From Neolewinella persica DSM 23188 (GTDB lineage: Bacteria; Bacteroidota; Bacteroidia; Chitinophagales; Saprospiraceae): a stretch of 64,000 nucleotides of DNA. The notes beneath the pieces were generated by a model. That model searched no databases and was not told the origin of the DNA. It saw nothing but the letters and a program-made list of their open reading frames with translations. The position numbers were made by a program, and so were the translations under genes. The DNA is taken from assembly GCF_000373105.1 (NCBI RefSeq), contig NZ_KB890417.1, forward strand, positions 109,245 to 173,244, read 5' to 3'. Shown here piece by piece: positions 59,378 to 64,000 of the stretch (its first letter is position 1; each line of letters begins with the position of its first letter).

Positions 59378-59850
59378 TCCGTAGTTCCCTCACCCTGCTC
59401 CTTGCTCTTATTTTTTGCACCTGCGCGCCGTCGCCCAAAACGGAAGCATCTGAAGCTGTGACAGCCGATACTGCCGGCAATCTCACCTACCCTTCCATCG
59501 ATCTCGACCGGTTGGTGTACTTGTGGGAAAACGCGACCTATATGGACGCTACGTTCTACACGTTGCCCATCTCCATCAATCAGAGTGAACCCGACCAGAT
59601 TAAGCAAACGATCGCAACCATTGGTGAAGACCCAATAATGCTCCCCACCACCTGCAAGGCAGCTGGCCATATCTGGTTTCAGGTCAACGGTGTAAACGTA
59701 GAAGAAGCCGACATCTACTTCTCCCCCGGCTGCGTGGGATACGTTTGGTATGAGGAGGGTAAACCCGCCTATTCCAACCAGATGACGGAGGTTGGGGCTA
59801 ACTTCTACAATAACATCATCAATTCGGTCCAACAGCAACAACAGCAGTAG
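59374..59850 (+). CDS. Hypothetical lipoprotein coupled to the barrel gene
   Basis: This 158-aa protein has a lipoprotein signal (ALIFCTC), with the lipobox encoded by a variant of the GC-rich word at 59414-59436. The mature part has one apparent beta domain (LPTTCKAAGHIWFQVNGVNV, YFSPGCVGYVWYEEGKPAYS) with two cysteines that could form a disulfide. A polyglutamine end (QQQQQQ) comes from a CAA/CAG run and may vary in length. The 4-bp overlap with the upstream barrel gene implies a joint function at the outer membrane. Confidence 0.75.
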   Translation: MIRSSLTLLLALIFCTCAPSPKTEASEAVTADTAGNLTYPSIDLDRLVYLWENATYMDATFYTLPISINQSEPDQIKQTIATIGEDPIMLPTTCKAAGHIWFQVNGVNVEEADIYFSPGCVGYVWYEEGKPAYSNQMTEVGANFYNNIINSVQQQQQQ

Positions 59851-59979
59851 GCGATCGCTGTGCGGCCCCCGGCAGACGCGCTGTGCGCTGGCAGATAACC
59901 TACAGTCCTGGTAATTCATCGGCTACTTCACGGGGCAGTTCGCCTCGTTCGTTTTCACGCCCCATTAGACTAGAACAAA

Positions 59980-60879
59980 ATGCGCCGAGCCGTTATTGAC
60001 CTGGGAACCAACACCTTCCATCTACTCATCGCCGAACTCTCTGAAGATGGGCAGCTGACGGAAATTTACCGGGAACGTATCTTCGTAAAATTGGCGAAAG
60101 AAGGGATTGCGACCATTGGCCCCGCCCCTTTTGATCGGGGAATTTCGGCTTTAAAGCACTACCGAAAGGAGCTGGATAAATATGGTGTTGAAAACTTAAC
60201 GGCCATTGGCACCGCTGCGCTGCGCACCGCGAGCAACGGCCCTGAATTCGTGGCTACAGCACTAAGGGAAGCCAGGATTACTATTCAATTGATTTCCGGA
60301 GACGAGGAAGCTCATCTCATCACCGCTGGTGTCTTACGGGCCATTCCTGTCCCAACGGAAAACATTTTGATCATGGACATTGGTGGTGGCTCTACGGAGT
60401 ACATCATCGCTGGAAAAGCAGGCGTGCACTGGCGGCGATCCTTCCCCATCGGCGTTTCCGTACTATTCAATGAATTTCATCATGCTGACCCGATCACGGC
60501 AACGGAAATTCAACGGTTGGAAAGACATTTACGGGAACAACTCAAGCCTCTGTCCACCGCCCTGGCTGCCCATCCTGCACACCACCTCGTTGGTGCCGCT
60601 GGCACCTTCGACGTGCTCGCCGGCGCCCTGCGCGACCACAATGCCCCCGCTCACCCAACCAGCCACCAGCTAAGCCTTAGTGGCTTCCCGGAGCTGTACC
60701 AAACCATCACTTCCGCAACGCTTGCTGAAAGGCTCGCCCTGCCGGGAATCCCACCGGAACGTACAGACATGATCGTGGTGGCCATGACCTTATTGCGATT
60801 CACGTTCGAGTTAGCGGGGATTGAGCGGGTAACGGTTAGTGATTATGCGATGAAGGAAGGGGTGTTGATTAGTTCCTAG
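59980..60879 (+). CDS. ppx: Exopolyphosphatase (Ppx/GppA family)
   Basis: This 299-aa actin-like ATPase-fold enzyme has VIDLGTNTFHLLIAEL (~5-20), GTAALRTASNG (~78-88), ISGDEEAHLI and MDIGGGSTEYI (~131-141), and GAAGTFDVLAG (~210-220). It hydrolyses polyphosphate or pppGpp; the short length (no HD-type C-terminal domain) fits the short Ppx/GppA type usual in Bacteroidota. Its TAG stop is inside a 25-bp terminator stem shared with the convergent rtcB. Confidence 0.9.
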   Translation: MRRAVIDLGTNTFHLLIAELSEDGQLTEIYRERIFVKLAKEGIATIGPAPFDRGISALKHYRKELDKYGVENLTAIGTAALRTASNGPEFVATALREARITIQLISGDEEAHLITAGVLRAIPVPTENILIMDIGGGSTEYIIAGKAGVHWRRSFPIGVSVLFNEFHHADPITATEIQRLERHLREQLKPLSTALAAHPAHHLVGAAGTFDVLAGALRDHNAPAHPTSHQLSLSGFPELYQTITSATLAERLALPGIPPERTDMIVVAMTLLRFTFELAGIERVTVSDYAMKEGVLISS

Positions 60880-60939
60880 TTCAATAGTCTGGTAGTCTAT
60901 AGCGTGGTACTATGAACTACCAGACTATTGAACTAGGAA

Positions 60940-60940
<1 letters not shown>
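60872..60940. terminator. 25-bp perfect terminator stem containing stop codons of two genes
   Basis: GTTCCTAGTTCAATAGTCTG (from 60872) and five further bases pair perfectly with the mirror segment ending 60940. The TAG of ppx (60877-60879) is inside the left arm, and the rtcB stop begins at the foot of the right arm. The loop is ~19 nt. Confidence 0.85.
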
Positions 60941-62760
<1,820 letters not shown>

Positions 62761-63768
62761 ATGCCCACCAACAAAAACGCCCTGATCCGCTACCGTACCA
62801 TTGACAAGTGCCTGCAAAACACTGGTCGAAAATGGACGCTAACGGACCTGATTGATGCCTGCTCTGATGCCCTGTACGAATATGAAGGTAAAGACACCTA
62901 CGTGAGTAAAAGGACGGTGCAGCTGGACATTCAGTTCATGCGCAGCGACAAGCTCGGCTACCTCGCCCCCATCGAGGTGTACGGGAAAAAATATTACCGC
63001 TACGCGGAGCCGGGGTATACCATTACGGAAGTCCCCCTCACCGAAACGGATCTCGATATCCTTTCGGAATCAATGGTCATGTTGCGGCAATTCAAGGATT
63101 TCTCTCTCTTCACTGAACTCAATGGCGTCATTCAGAAATTAGAGGACAAAATTTACCGGGAGGCGGAGGACCTGGAACCGATCATTCACCTGGATAAAAA
63201 CGAAGGCCTGAAGGGCCTGCAGCACCTCGACACGCTTTACCAGGCCATCCTGAAGCGCGTCGTACTCAAGCTGACGTACCAGTCTTTTTCTGCCCGCAAA
63301 CCCGATACTTTTTCCTTCCATGGGTTCATCCTTAAAGAGTTCAATAACCGCTGGTTCCTGGTCGGCAGAAAGCACAACACCAAGCCAATTCTGACGCTTG
63401 CGCTAGACCGGATCAGCCAGATTGATCTCGATCTGAAAACGGATTACGATCGCCGGGATTTTTCGCCCTCCACCTACTATCAGGATACGTTTGGGGTAAC
63501 GGTCTACAATTCCCCTCCTGCGGAAATCGTACTATGGGTGAGCCGCAATAATACTCCTTACGTTCTAACCAAGCCCTTCCATCATTCGCAGCGAGTCATC
63601 GAAACCAGGAAAGACCGTAGCGTCGTCATCGGCCTTACACTACATATGAATTTCGAGCTCGAACGGCTCCTCCTCGGTTTCGGAGACGGGATGGAGGTGC
63701 TGAAGCCGGCGGCACTCCGGAAGCGGATTAAGACTAAGCTTACGCGGGCCAGGGGCTTTTATGAGTAA
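62761..63768 (+). CDS. WYL-domain transcriptional regulator
   Basis: This 335-aa regulator has an N-terminal helix-turn-helix (~5-75: IRYRTIDKCLQNTGRKWTLT, DTYVSKRTVQLDIQFMRSDK), a WYL core (~155-215: VVLKLTYQSFSARKPDTFSF, NRWFLVGRKHNTKPILTLAL, DRISQIDL) and a WCX-type C-terminal extension ending LTRARGFYE. WYL domains bind nucleic acid or nucleotide ligands. Divergence from rtcB suggests, but does not prove, control of RNA repair. Repeats of one family flank it on both sides in inverted orientation. Confidence 0.88.
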   Translation: MPTNKNALIRYRTIDKCLQNTGRKWTLTDLIDACSDALYEYEGKDTYVSKRTVQLDIQFMRSDKLGYLAPIEVYGKKYYRYAEPGYTITEVPLTETDLDILSESMVMLRQFKDFSLFTELNGVIQKLEDKIYREAEDLEPIIHLDKNEGLKGLQHLDTLYQAILKRVVLKLTYQSFSARKPDTFSFHGFILKEFNNRWFLVGRKHNTKPILTLALDRISQIDLDLKTDYDRRDFSPSTYYQDTFGVTVYNSPPAEIVLWVSRNNTPYVLTKPFHHSQRVIETRKDRSVVIGLTLHMNFELERLLLGFGDGMEVLKPAALRKRIKTKLTRARGFYE

Positions 63769-63807
63769 AGTTGTAGGGGCGGAAAGGGGGCAAAGGGAGT
63801 GTTGGAT

Positions 63808-64000
63808 TTAACCACTAAGGCATTAAGGGCACTAAGGAGCTACACTTAGAAAATAACCATTAAGAACATTCAGGCATTAAGGAGAAGCCGGACTGATTAA
63901 CCACTAAGGCATTAAGGGCACTAAGGAGCTACACTTAGAAAATAACCATTAAGAACATTCAGGCATTAAGGAAAAGCCGGACTGATTAACCACTAAGGCA
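63808..64000 (+). repeat. 89-bp tandem repeat of CACTAAGG/CATTAAGG words (open at window end)
   Basis: Unit starts (CCACTAAGGCATTAAGGGCA) are at 63812, 63901 and 63990, spaced exactly 89 bp. The two full units differ by about one base (GGAGAAGCC or GGAAAAGCC). Each unit ends AGCCGGACTGATTAA. The array continues beyond the window. Confidence 0.9.

Overview
The window looks like a chromosome segment of a Bacteroidota, most plausibly a marine Saprospiria/Lewinella-type bacterium. This rests on type IX secretion sorting domains, GldM-type domains, DUF2207, DUF2911, Reg_prop/LytS/LytTR two-component proteins, TonB-plug-like domains, many short lipoproteins with SSC/FAC lipoboxes, and promoters of the TAnnTTTG (-7) type with little Shine-Dalgarno signal. 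GC content is about 50-53%, except for an AT-rich stretch around 55.0-57.0 kb. Genus assignment is inference. No tRNA, rRNA, CRISPR array, prophage or complete transposase was found.

Layout. 0-7 kb: katG tail, alpha/beta hydrolase, two paralogous lipoproteins made only of GldM C-terminal domains, a DUF2207 protein, and ettA. 7-17.7 kb: GT-C membrane glycosyltransferase, a 1050-aa propeller histidine kinase divergent from its LytTR regulator, a candidate ~165-nt structured RNA with its own promoter and terminator, proB, a beta-helix lipoprotein and a T9SS cargo protein. 17.7-31 kb: dipeptide epimerase, MlaD-type lipoprotein, TPR/LuxR regulator, BioD-like/DRTGG ATPase, di-haem peroxidase, an autoregulated BlaI/M56 pair, DUF2911, a TRIC-like channel, a secreted plug-only protein and a 2-hydroxyacid dehydrogenase. 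31-41.6 kb: methyltransferase-like protein, T9SS relic, small hypotheticals with DUF3703, class 3 lipase, aminotransferase, WG-repeat protein, esterase, CIA30, OsmC and a broken DUF2235 gene. 41.6-55 kb: VPS10/BNR protein, PNPOx/MocR divergent pair, sugar isomerase-like lipoprotein, FAD monooxygenase, two secreted proteins, a periplasmic-binding lipoprotein overlapping guaA. 55-64 kb: AT-rich Na/Pi transporter, crtZ, a tail-anchored hypothetical, outer-membrane barrel plus lipoprotein, ppx, a divergent rtcB and a WYL regulator flanked by CACTAAGG repeats.

Most genes are ordinary single-gene units. What sets the window apart is the DNA between them. An 18-bp GC-rich word (GCACCTGCGGCCGCGCCC and variants) recurs about 18 times on both strands, inside and outside genes. 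A composite repeat (7-9-bp tandem array plus conserved tail) occurs four times, each time just upstream of a + strand promoter. At least five unrelated families of fold-back or REP/BIME-like elements are present, some with stem-preserving substitutions between copies. Many convergent gene ends share perfect terminator hairpins that contain the stop codons. Several genes have a TAnnTTTG box only 4 nt before ATG, suggesting leaderless transcripts.
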